A DNA stretch of 64,000 nt from Kaustia mangrovi (GTDB lineage: Bacteria > Pseudomonadota > Alphaproteobacteria > Rhizobiales > Im1). Of this stretch, positions 52,621 through 60,283 are shown one piece after another (within the stretch, counting starts at the first letter, position 1; every line of letters starts with the position of its first letter). The translations under genes and the position numbers were made by a program. The stretch covers positions 2,002,272-2,066,271 of the forward strand of contig NZ_CP058214.1 in assembly GCF_015482775.1 (NCBI RefSeq). The letters run 5' to 3'. The notes under the pieces are model-generated. The model was not told the origin of the DNA. It did no database searches and saw only the letters and a program-made list of their open reading frames with translations.

Positions 52621-53496
52621 ATGGAGGTGAAGCCCAGATCGTGGCGCGACCGCGGCCTCCAGGCCGCCACCCTGCCGCTGACGACCGTGCTGATGGTGTT
52701 CTTCCTGGTGCCCCTCGGCCTCACCGCCGTGCTCAGCTTCCAGAGCACGCGGTACTACAGGCTGGTCTGGACATGGGATCTCGACACCTGGGTCGACGTC
52801 TTCACCCATGTCCACTACTGGTCGATCATGGCGCAGACCATCACGATGGCGGCAGCCTGCGTCGCCCTGTGCATCGCGCTCGGCCTGCCGGTCGCCTATG
52901 CCATGGCCCACCGTGTCTCCACGCTCGAGCATCACATCACGGTGCTGATCGTCTTCGCCTTCCTGACAGATGCCGTGCTGAAGACCTTCGGCTGGGTGCT
53001 GTTCCTCGACCGCAGCGGCGTGCTGAACGGCGCTCTGGACGCCGTCGGCCTCGGCCCCGCGGCGACCGATATCCTCTTCACGCCGAGCGCGACGCTTCTC
53101 GGCATGGTCTACAACCTCCTGCCCTACACGATCTTCACCATCTACCTGTCGCTTGTGCGCATCGACCGCGATCTCGTGCTCGCGGCCTACGATGCGGGGG
53201 CCTCGAAGACACGGACCTTCCTGGAGGTGACGCTGCCGCTCGCCCGGCCAGGCATCTTCGCCGGCGGCGTGCTCGTCTTCGTCCTGAGCCTCGGCGTGTT
53301 CCTGGAGCCGAAGGTGATGGGCGGCGGAACGTCCCCGATGGCCGCCGAACTCATCCGACAGTCCTTCGAGACGCGGGTGAACTGGCCGCTCGGCGCGGCG
53401 CTGACGCTGGTCGTCATCACCATAGGCGCGGGCACGCTGGGACTCGCCGCGCTCGTTCTCATGCGCCTGTCCGGCCGCAGGGAGGCCACGCGATGA
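52621..53496 (+). CDS. Spermidine/putrescine-type ABC transporter permease (PotB type)
   Basis: 291 residues from the ATG at 52621 (GGAG ten bases upstream), four bases after the ATPase stop. Six helices; the first is TTVLMVFFLVPLGLTAVLSF, then a periplasmic loop with the aromatic-rich RYYRLVWTWDLDTW. The EAA coupling motif LAAYDAGASKTRTFLEVTLP is at about 190-209. The stop overlaps the PotC-type start (ATGA). Confidence 0.9.
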   Translation: MEVKPRSWRDRGLQAATLPLTTVLMVFFLVPLGLTAVLSFQSTRYYRLVWTWDLDTWVDVFTHVHYWSIMAQTITMAAACVALCIALGLPVAYAMAHRVSTLEHHITVLIVFAFLTDAVLKTFGWVLFLDRSGVLNGALDAVGLGPAATDILFTPSATLLGMVYNLLPYTIFTIYLSLVRIDRDLVLAAYDAGASKTRTFLEVTLPLARPGIFAGGVLVFVLSLGVFLEPKVMGGGTSPMAAELIRQSFETRVNWPLGAALTLVVITIGAGTLGLAALVLMRLSGRREATR

Positions 53497-54329
53497 GCAT
53501 GCACCGGCTGGAAACCCATCTCGCCAACATCCTGCTCTACGGGTCCGTCGCGGCGGTGCTCGTGTTCTTCTACGTCCCCATCGCGACGCTCATCGTGTTC
53601 TCCTTCACAGAGAGCCGGTTCCTGAGCTTTCCGATCACCTCCTTCTCGCTGCGCTGGTATGGCGAGTTGTTCGCATCGAAGGACTTCTGGCCCGCGCTCA
53701 CGAATTCCGCCCTTCTGGCCTTCGTCTCCACCGTGTTCGCGACACTCTTCGGCATTGGCGGCGCCATTGCGTGGATACGGTGGCGCTTCCGCTTCCAGCG
53801 GGCATTCCAGGCGCTGACCTTCGCGCCGCTGCTCTTTCCCCAGCTTCTTCTCGGCGTGGTGATGCTCCTGTGGTTCTCCGTGCTCGGATCCTGGCTCGAT
53901 TTCTCGCCCTCGCTGTGGACGGCGATCGTCGGCCATGTGGTCTACATCACGCCCTTCGCCCTCATCATCATCGCGGTGCAGGTTCACGGCTTCGACGATA
54001 CGCTGGAGGATGCCGCCCGCGATGCCGGGGCGACGGGCTGGGAGGTATTCCGCGAGGTCACCCTGCCGCTGATCTGGCCGGGCGTCGTTTCCGCGGGGAT
54101 CTTCTCCTTCCTGCTGTCCTGGGGCAATTTCTACATCACCTACAGCCTGTCCGGCACGGCGCGCACGCTGCCGACCTTCGTCTTCAGCGGCATCGCCGTC
54201 GGCTCCTCGCCGATCTATCCGGCGCTCGCCACGCTGACCTTCCTGCCGGCCCTTCTGCTGCTGGGCCTTGCCGACTTCTTCAGGCGCCGCGCCGCAGCGC
54301 GCAGGGCGATACCGGTCAAGAGCGAGTAG
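53493..54329 (+). CDS. Spermidine/putrescine-type ABC transporter permease (PotC type)
   Basis: 278 residues, start at 53493 overlapping the PotB-type stop, GGAGG upstream. Typical PotC features: FFYVPIATLIVFSFTESRFL near the N-terminus, FSLRWYGELFASKDFWPALT, and the coupling motif LEDAARDAGATGWEVFREVT at about 171-190. It forms the inner-membrane channel with the PotB-type protein. The amidase gene follows after five bases, so enzyme and importer are one transcription unit. Confidence 0.9.
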   Translation: MSMHRLETHLANILLYGSVAAVLVFFYVPIATLIVFSFTESRFLSFPITSFSLRWYGELFASKDFWPALTNSALLAFVSTVFATLFGIGGAIAWIRWRFRFQRAFQALTFAPLLFPQLLLGVVMLLWFSVLGSWLDFSPSLWTAIVGHVVYITPFALIIIAVQVHGFDDTLEDAARDAGATGWEVFREVTLPLIWPGVVSAGIFSFLLSWGNFYITYSLSGTARTLPTFVFSGIAVGSSPIYPALATLTFLPALLLLGLADFFRRRAAARRAIPVKSE

Positions 54330-54334
54330 CCGCA

Positions 54335-55756
54335 ATGACGGGCCTGCCGCCCCTCACCGCCCACGACATGGCGACGGGCGTCCGCGCCGGCCGTCTCGAC
54401 CCCCGCGATCTGGTCGAGACGGCGCTGGAGCGCGCGGAGGCCATCGCGCCGCTCAACGCCTTCACGGCGATCGACCGGGAGGGGGCGCTTGCCGCCGCCC
54501 GCCATGTGGAGGAGCGGCTTGCCGCCGGCGGGGGCGGAGCCATGCCGCTTGCCGGCGTGCCCGTGGCGATCAAGGACTTCACGCCGACGGCGGGCCTGGC
54601 CTGCACCCGCGGCTCATGGAGTACCGACGACCGGCTGGCCGACCGCGACCCGGCCGTCATTGCCCGCCTGAAACGGGCCGGCGCCATCCTCGTCGCCCGG
54701 ACGACCACGCCGGAGTTCGCCTATTCGAGCTTCACGCAGAGCCCGCGCTGGGGCGTGACGCGGAACCCGCACGATCCGGCGCGCACCCCGGGCGGCTCGT
54801 CGGGCGGCTCGGCGGTTGCGGTGGCGACGGGCTGCGTGCCGCTGGCCGAGGGCTCCGACATGGGCGGCTCGGTGCGCATTCCGGCCGCTCTGTCCGGCGT
54901 GGTGGGGGTCAAGCCGAGCCTCGGCCTGATCCCGATGGACATCCTGCCCTGCGGCCCCGACCTCATGTCGCATTTCGGGCCGCTCGCGGCTTGCGTCGAC
55001 GATGCCGCGCTGTTCCTTGCGGCCACGGCTGGGCCGGACGCCGGCGACTATTTCTCGCAAAGCCGCCCGGACGTACCCGCAAGTCCGGTCCCCCCGGCAC
55101 CGCCCGGCACGCGCATCGCGCTCAGCGTCGATCTCGGCTATTACGCGGTGGATCCCGGCGTCGTCCGCCAGGTCGAACGGGCCGCGGAACGCCTGCGCGG
55201 CCACGGCATGACCGTGGAGCCGGTGCCGCTCGGCTGGACGCGGGACATCAACGATGCCTGGCTGATGCAATGGGCGGTCGCGCTCGCGGCCAACTGGGGT
55301 TCCGCGCTCGACACCCATCGCGACCGCATGGACCCGGCCCTTGTCGCTCTCATGGAAACGGGACGGGACTGCGACGCGGTCGCGCTTGCCCGCCTCGGCG
55401 CCGTGCGCGAGCGGCTCTGGCGCGACCTCGCAGAGGTCTTCGAGCACTATGACGCGCTGATCTGCCCGACCTGCGCGACCACCGCACCGCCGGTCACCAT
55501 GAGCGACGCGGATTTCGAGACGACCGCGCCCGACGGCCGGTTCGCCGGCCTCGACCTCGCCTGCCCGTTCAATCTCGTCAGCGCCTGCCCCGCCGTCTCC
55601 GTGCCCATCGGTCTGTCGGAGGGCCTGCCCGTCGGGCTCCAGATCGTCGCACCCCGTTTCCGCGACGCAGTGGCGCTCGGTATCGCGAAATCCGTCGAGG
55701 CGTGCTTCCCGCCGGAAGCCGTAGTCGAGACAATCCGGGAGAGAGATCCGACATGA
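54335..55756 (+). CDS. Amidase (amidase-signature family)
   Basis: 473 residues from the ATG at 54335. The catalytic Ser-cisSer-Lys triad is visible: Lys in VPVAIKDFTPTAG (about 77), and the serines in TPGGSSGGSAVAVATGCVP and GSDMGGSVRIPAALSGVVG (about 151 and 175). Family members hydrolyse amides, from fatty or aryl amides to allophanate and glutamyl-tRNA. Here, behind an amine-type importer and ahead of an alcohol dehydrogenase, it may open an imported amide or a gamma-glutamyl amide made by the local glutamine-synthetase-like enzyme. No signal peptide, so cytoplasmic. Confidence 0.9.
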   Translation: MTGLPPLTAHDMATGVRAGRLDPRDLVETALERAEAIAPLNAFTAIDREGALAAARHVEERLAAGGGGAMPLAGVPVAIKDFTPTAGLACTRGSWSTDDRLADRDPAVIARLKRAGAILVARTTTPEFAYSSFTQSPRWGVTRNPHDPARTPGGSSGGSAVAVATGCVPLAEGSDMGGSVRIPAALSGVVGVKPSLGLIPMDILPCGPDLMSHFGPLAACVDDAALFLAATAGPDAGDYFSQSRPDVPASPVPPAPPGTRIALSVDLGYYAVDPGVVRQVERAAERLRGHGMTVEPVPLGWTRDINDAWLMQWAVALAANWGSALDTHRDRMDPALVALMETGRDCDAVALARLGAVRERLWRDLAEVFEHYDALICPTCATTAPPVTMSDADFETTAPDGRFAGLDLACPFNLVSACPAVSVPIGLSEGLPVGLQIVAPRFRDAVALGIAKSVEACFPPEAVVETIRERDPT

Positions 55757-56907
55757 CCGAGGATGCACCGACTGCCAATTGGGGTTTTCCGACACCGGTC
55801 CGCTTCGGTGCAGGGCGCGTGAACGAGATCGCCTCCGCCCTCGCCGAGATCGGCGCGCAGGCTCCGCTCATCGTGACCGATACGGGGCTTGCCGGCCACG
55901 ACATGGTGACGTCGCTCGCCGCCGCGCTGTCCGGCGCGGGGCTCGCCCATGCACTCTTCTGCGACGTGAAGCCCAATCCGACGGACGCCAATGTGAAGGC
56001 CGGCGTCGCGGCCTTTCGCGAGGGCCGGCACGACTGCGTGATCGCCATTGGCGGCGGCTCCGCGCTCGACGCCGGCAAGGCCGTGGCCTTCATGGCCGGA
56101 CAGGACGCCCCGATCTGGACCTTCGAGGATATCGGCGACAACTGGCGCAAGGCGCGCCGCGACGCCATCGCGCCCGTGATCGCCATCCCCACCACGGCGG
56201 GCACGGGGTCCGAATTCGGCCGCGCCTCGGTCATCACCCGGCTCGACACGCATCGCAAGGTTATCGTGTTCCACCCCGATATGCTGCCCCGGCTGGTGAT
56301 CATGGACCCGGCGCTGACGGTGGGCCTGCCGGCGGGGCTCACCGCGGCAACCGGCATGGATGCGCTCAGCCATGCGCTCGAGGCCTTCTCCGCGCCGGGC
56401 TACCACCCGATGGCGGACGGCCTCGCCGTGCAGGCGCTCGCCATGATTTCCACCGCCCTGCCGGCCGCCTATCGCGACGGCACCGACATGGCCGCGCGGG
56501 CCGACATGCTGGCGGCCTCGGGCATGGCCTGCATCGCGCTCCAGAAGGGGCTCGGCGGCGTCCATGCGCTGTCCCATCCGCTGGGCGCTGTCTACGACGC
56601 CCATCACGGGCTCCTGAACGCCGTCCTGCTCCCGCATGTGCTGCGCCACAACTGGCCGGCCATCGCCGGCCGCATGGCGGGCCTCGCTCCCCGCATCGGC
56701 CTCGGCGACGAGCCGCAGGCCGTTCTCGACTGGGTGGTCGCCCTGCGCCGCTCGCTCGACATCCCCGACACGCTCGGCGCGATCGGCGTGACCGTCGAGG
56801 ATCCCGCCAGTATCGCGGACATGGCAGTGGAAGACCCCAGCGCGACGGGCAACCCCGTGCCCTTCGACAGGGCGGCCGCCCTGTCCATCCTGTCCGCTGC
56901 CCGGTGA
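55753..56907 (+). CDS. Iron-containing alcohol dehydrogenase (group III)
   Basis: 384 residues; the ATG at 55753 overlaps the amidase stop (ATGA). NAD-binding region VIAIGGGSALDAGKAVAFMA (about 94-113) and IPTTAGTGSEFGRASVI, then the metal site: Asp/His in TGMDALSHALEAF and His residues in GVHALSHPLGAVYDAHHGL (about 273-291). It would oxidise an alcohol or reduce an aldehyde, such as the amino-alcohol part released by the amidase. Last gene of the 48.8-56.9 kb unit; a possible terminator hairpin follows at 56921-56950. Confidence 0.9.
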   Translation: MTEDAPTANWGFPTPVRFGAGRVNEIASALAEIGAQAPLIVTDTGLAGHDMVTSLAAALSGAGLAHALFCDVKPNPTDANVKAGVAAFREGRHDCVIAIGGGSALDAGKAVAFMAGQDAPIWTFEDIGDNWRKARRDAIAPVIAIPTTAGTGSEFGRASVITRLDTHRKVIVFHPDMLPRLVIMDPALTVGLPAGLTAATGMDALSHALEAFSAPGYHPMADGLAVQALAMISTALPAAYRDGTDMAARADMLAASGMACIALQKGLGGVHALSHPLGAVYDAHHGLLNAVLLPHVLRHNWPAIAGRMAGLAPRIGLGDEPQAVLDWVVALRRSLDIPDTLGAIGVTVEDPASIADMAVEDPSATGNPVPFDRAAALSILSAAR

Positions 56908-56920
56908 GGCACGGATTTGC

Positions 56921-56950
56921 GGGCGCGCGGGCCATAGCGAAGGCGCGCCC
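56921..56950 (+). terminator. Possible terminator after the alcohol dehydrogenase gene
   Basis: GGGCGCGC (56921-56928) pairs with GCGCGCCC (56943-56950) around a 14-base loop, followed by TTCCTGTCC. The stem is strong but the T-run is poor; position at the end of the operon is the main support. Confidence 0.4.
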
Positions 56951-57073
56951 TTCCTGTCCGACATGCGACGATACCGCCGGCGCCGGGCCGCTCCGGTGCA
57001 CGTCACCGCGCGGCTTGCGTTTGGCCACGGGTGTTGCCACATTAACTTCAAGAAATATAAATCAATAATTTTT

Positions 57074-57088
57074 TTATTTGACAAATAA
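57074..57088. promoter_or_regulatory. Promoter-operator candidate of the TPP/fumarate-reductase-like operon
   Basis: TTATTTG-A-CAAATAA is a perfect palindrome of 7-bp arms at 57074-57088, and it contains TTGACA (57078-57083), a consensus -35 hexamer. It lies in a 50-base AT-rich stretch, 54 bases before the GTG of the TPP enzyme. No good -10 box is found at 17 bases, so an activator or a non-standard promoter may be involved. Confidence 0.45.
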
Positions 57089-57141
57089 CAAATCTAAACG
57101 GATCGTTCCCCCAACGGCGTCATGCAAGAGAGCGCAGCAGG

Positions 57142-58794
57142 GTGGAACGCGAAATCCAGAGATCGGGGACCGGTGCGCAGCTTCTGACCGAGACCCTCGC
57201 AAGGGCCGGGGTGCGCACGATCTTCAGCCTGTCGGGCAACCAGATCATGCCCGTCTACGATGCCTGCATCGACGCGGGGCTGCGGATCGTCCATGTGCGC
57301 CACGAGGCGGCGGCCGTCGCCATGGCGGACGCCTATGCCCAGCTCACCGGAGAGGTCGGCGTCGCCCTCGTCACGGCCGCCCCCGGCTTCCTCAACGCGT
57401 TGTCCCCGCTCTATTCCGCACGCCTGTCGGAAAGCCCCGTCCTCCTGCTGAGCGGCGATTCCCCCGTCGCCCAGGACGGCATGGGCGCCTTCCAGGAACT
57501 GGCCCAGACGACGATCTCCGGCCCGCTGGCGAAACGCGCCCTGAGGCCGCTTCGCGCCCGCGATCTCGGCTTGGAAGCGGCGAGCGCCATACGCGCGGCA
57601 CGCGCCGGCCGGCCCGGCCCGGTCCATATGGCGCTGGCCTTCGACGTGCTGTGTGCGCAGACGGGCTCCGCCGTCCTGCCCGGTGCGGGGGATTTCGTGC
57701 CGCAGCGCCAGCCCCTGGACCCCGGCATGGCGGACCGGATCGCGACCCTCGTCGCGGAGGCCCGGCGGCCGGTCGTGCTCGCCGGCCCGTCCCTGTCCCC
57801 AAGCCGCGCCGGCGACCTCGCCACGAGACTGTCGCAGCGGCTCGCCGCACCGGTCGTCCCCATGGAAAGCCCGCGCGGCCTGCGCGATCCGGCACTCGGC
57901 GCCTTCGCCGAAGAGCTTTCCAGGGCCGATCTCGTGGTGCTGCTCGGCAAGACGCCCGATTTCACCACCGGGTTCCTCGGCGGCGCGGCGCTCGCCGAAG
58001 ACGCGAAACTCGTCGTGATCGACCCGGAGACGGACGCGCTCGATCGCGCATGGCGGCTGGCCGGCGAGCGGATCGTGCTTGCCGCCTGCACCGACACCCG
58101 CGCCGCGGCGGAAACGCTCGCCGCGGGCACACCGCTCGCCGCACGGGCCGACTGGGCCGAAACGGTCGCCCGGAGCCTTGCATGGCGCGGCGACGAGCCG
58201 GCCTCGGGCGCGGCCATCCATCCCGTCGCCGTCTGCCGGGCCGTCCAGCGCGTGCTCGACGCGGCGCAAGACGCCGTCCTCGTCTGCGACGGCGGGGAGT
58301 TCGGGCAATGGGCGCAAGGCTATTGCACCGCCGGCACGCGCATCGTCAACGGCATGTCGGGCGCCATCGGATCCGGGCTCTGCTACGCGATCGCGGCGAA
58401 GATCGCGCGCCCCGGCGCGACCGTCGTCGCCATGATGGGCGACGGCACGGTGGGCTTCCACCTGGCCGAGTTCGAGACGGCGCTGCGCGAGGACGCGCCC
58501 TTCATCGCGCTGATCGGCAATGACAGCCGCTGGAACGCCGAATACCAGATCCAGCTTCGCGACTATGGCGCCGACCGCCTGATCGGCTGCGAGCTCACCG
58601 CCGATGCCCGCTACGACGCCGTCGCCCGGGCGCTCGGCTGCGAGGGTACGCTCGTCACCGATGCCGCGGCTCTTCCCGACGCGCTCGCCGATGCCGCGAC
58701 GGCGGCCGTCCCGGCCTGCGTCAATGTCGGGATCGAGGGCGCACCCGCACCGCTGTTCACGCGCACCGGCAAACCTGCCGCCAGCGCGCATTGA
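57142..58794 (+). CDS. Thiamine-pyrophosphate-dependent enzyme (acetolactate synthase / decarboxylase superfamily)
   Basis: 550 residues from a GTG at 57142 (no in-frame ATG nearby). Three-domain layout: Pyr domain with the catalytic Glu in VRHEAAAVAMADAYAQLTG (about 50-68), central domain (about 190-320), and PP domain with GNDSRWN following MMGDGTVGFHLAEFETALRE (Mg-TPP motif GDG...N, about 432-462). The family includes acetolactate synthase, glyoxylate carboligase, oxalyl-CoA decarboxylase and sulfoacetaldehyde acetyltransferase; the sequence does not settle which. It opens the operon with the fumarate-reductase-like complex, so a 2-keto or 2-hydroxyacyl derivative of a dicarboxylate is the likely substrate. 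Confidence 0.85.
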   Translation: MEREIQRSGTGAQLLTETLARAGVRTIFSLSGNQIMPVYDACIDAGLRIVHVRHEAAAVAMADAYAQLTGEVGVALVTAAPGFLNALSPLYSARLSESPVLLLSGDSPVAQDGMGAFQELAQTTISGPLAKRALRPLRARDLGLEAASAIRAARAGRPGPVHMALAFDVLCAQTGSAVLPGAGDFVPQRQPLDPGMADRIATLVAEARRPVVLAGPSLSPSRAGDLATRLSQRLAAPVVPMESPRGLRDPALGAFAEELSRADLVVLLGKTPDFTTGFLGGAALAEDAKLVVIDPETDALDRAWRLAGERIVLAACTDTRAAAETLAAGTPLAARADWAETVARSLAWRGDEPASGAAIHPVAVCRAVQRVLDAAQDAVLVCDGGEFGQWAQGYCTAGTRIVNGMSGAIGSGLCYAIAAKIARPGATVVAMMGDGTVGFHLAEFETALREDAPFIALIGNDSRWNAEYQIQLRDYGADRLIGCELTADARYDAVARALGCEGTLVTDAAALPDALADAATAAVPACVNVGIEGAPAPLFTRTGKPAASAH

Positions 58795-58806
58795 GGATTG
58801 CCGACG

Positions 58807-59586
58807 ATGGACGACACACCCCGCGACATGGCTCCCGAGGCCGCCCCCCGGACGGAGACGCCCCACGACGAGGCGACGATCCGGGCGCGCGTCTGGCGCG
58901 GCGACCGCCGGGGCCGTTTCGTCACCTATGAGGTGCCGCATCGCGAGAACCAGACGGTGCTCGACGTCGTGTCCGAGATCCAGCGCTATCACGAACCCGC
59001 GCTCGCCTACCGCTTCGCCTGTCGCGTGGGCGTGTGCGGCTCCTGCGCCATGACGGTCAACGGCCGCCCGCGCTGGACCTGCCGGACCCATGTGAAGCGC
59101 GTGGTGGAGAACGGCGAGATCACCATCGAACCCTTGCGCAACATGCCGCCGATCAAGGATCTCGCCTGCGACATGTCGGCCTTCTTCGACAAGTGGCACA
59201 GGGCCGGCGGCCGCTTCGAGGGCACCGCCACGCGGCACGACCCGCCGATCCCGGTCGACCCGGCGAGCAAGACGCGCAGACACGCCGATGCCGGCATCGA
59301 ATGCATCAATTGCGGGGTCTGCTATGCGGCCTGCGACGTGGTGTCGTGGACCGACGACTATGTCGGCCCGGCAGCCCTCAACCGCGCCTGGACACTCGTC
59401 AACGACGAACGCCACGCCGACCGGCGCGGCACGCTCGACAAGGCGACGGCACAGGGCGGCTGCAGCTCGTGCCACGCCCAGGGCAACTGCACGACCCACT
59501 GCCCCATCGGCATCAGCCCGACACGCTCCATCGCGGGCCTCAAGCGCATGAGCCTCCTCGACCTGCTGAACCGGAGGGCACCGTGA
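58807..59586 (+). CDS. Succinate dehydrogenase/fumarate reductase-like iron-sulfur subunit
   Basis: 259 residues from the ATG at 58807 (GAGG ten bases upstream). An N-terminal 2Fe-2S ferredoxin domain with FACRVGVCGSCAMTVNG and WTCRTHV (about 75-98) is followed by IKDLACDMSAFFDKW, then the C-terminal helical domain: CINCGVCYAACD for the 4Fe-4S cluster and CSSCHAQGNCTTHCPIGISP for the 3Fe-4S region. It is the electron conduit between the flavoprotein and the membrane anchors. Gene order here is B, anchor, anchor, A. A 30-residue acidic N-terminal extension is unusual. Confidence 0.9.
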   Translation: MDDTPRDMAPEAAPRTETPHDEATIRARVWRGDRRGRFVTYEVPHRENQTVLDVVSEIQRYHEPALAYRFACRVGVCGSCAMTVNGRPRWTCRTHVKRVVENGEITIEPLRNMPPIKDLACDMSAFFDKWHRAGGRFEGTATRHDPPIPVDPASKTRRHADAGIECINCGVCYAACDVVSWTDDYVGPAALNRAWTLVNDERHADRRGTLDKATAQGGCSSCHAQGNCTTHCPIGISPTRSIAGLKRMSLLDLLNRRAP

Positions 59587-59921
59587 CCGAAGCGCGCCTG
59601 TTCGCCCTTCAGCGGATCACCGCCATGGTGCTCGCGCCCATGGTCCTGATCCATCTCGCCGTCATCGTCTATGCGGTGCGCGGCGGGCTGACGGCACAGG
59701 AAATCCTTGCGCGCACCGGCGCCAGCGCGCTCTGGCCGCTCTTCTATCTCCTCTTCGTGGCGGCCGCCGCGATCCATGCGCCGATCGGCCTGCGCAACAT
59801 CCTGCGCGAATGGACGGGCCTTTCGCCGCGCCTCGTCGACGGGCTCTGCCTCGTCTTCGGCCTCGCGCTCGCCGGCCTCGGCATCCGCGCGGTCATCGCG
59901 ATCTCGGGGTGGGCGGCATGA
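59583..59921 (+). CDS. Succinate dehydrogenase/fumarate reductase-like membrane anchor 1 (SdhD-like)
   Basis: 112 residues from a GTG overlapping the preceding stop by four bases, with GGAGGG upstream. Three helices: about 12-32, 48-68 and 85-107. LQRITAMVLAPMVLIHL and IHAPIGLRNILREW resemble SdhD segments, with the His of IHAPIG as a candidate axial ligand of heme b. It forms the quinone-reactive membrane part with the next product. Confidence 0.8.
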   Translation: MTEARLFALQRITAMVLAPMVLIHLAVIVYAVRGGLTAQEILARTGASALWPLFYLLFVAAAAIHAPIGLRNILREWTGLSPRLVDGLCLVFGLALAGLGIRAVIAISGWAA

Positions 59922-60283
59922 GATCGGCGCCACGGCATCACGCAAGCTACGTCGCCTTTGTCGGGCACCGGCTGTCCGGCCTCGCGCTCGCAATCTTCCT
60001 GCCGCTGCATTTCCTCGCGCTGGGTCTGGCGCTCGAGGGGCGCGAGGCCTTCGACGGCTTCCTCGCCTATGCGGACATGCCGCTCGTCAAGGCGGCCGAA
60101 TGGGGGCTCGTGGTGCTCCTTTCCGTCCATCTCTTCTTCGGGGTGAGGCTGCTCGCCCTGGAGCTTCTGCCATGGCGGCGCGACGACGATCTGCGCACCG
60201 GCTGGATCGGCTGGGGCGCGGGCGGCGCCGTGGCGGTCGGGCTGATCTTTCTGATGGGAGCGTTCGGGTTCGATGCAGGTTGA
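59918..60283 (+). CDS. Succinate dehydrogenase/fumarate reductase-like membrane anchor 2 (SdhC-like, cytochrome b)
   Basis: 121 residues; ATG overlaps the previous stop (ATGA). N-terminal FVGHRLSGLALAIFLPLHF matches the SdhC pattern HRxSG involved in quinone binding, and VHLFFGVRLLALEL matches the HxxxGxR heme-ligand motif. Three helices. Its 3' end overlaps the flavoprotein start by 11 bases, so all four subunits are tightly coupled. Confidence 0.82.
   Translation: MRSAPRHHASYVAFVGHRLSGLALAIFLPLHFLALGLALEGREAFDGFLAYADMPLVKAAEWGLVVLLSVHLFFGVRLLALELLPWRRDDDLRTGWIGWGAGGAVAVGLIFLMGAFGFDAG

Noticed and set aside
57085-57090. ATAACA upstream of the TPP enzyme as another GntR site
   Set aside because: The partner half at the correct spacing is TTATTT, not TGTTAT; the region forms a different palindrome.
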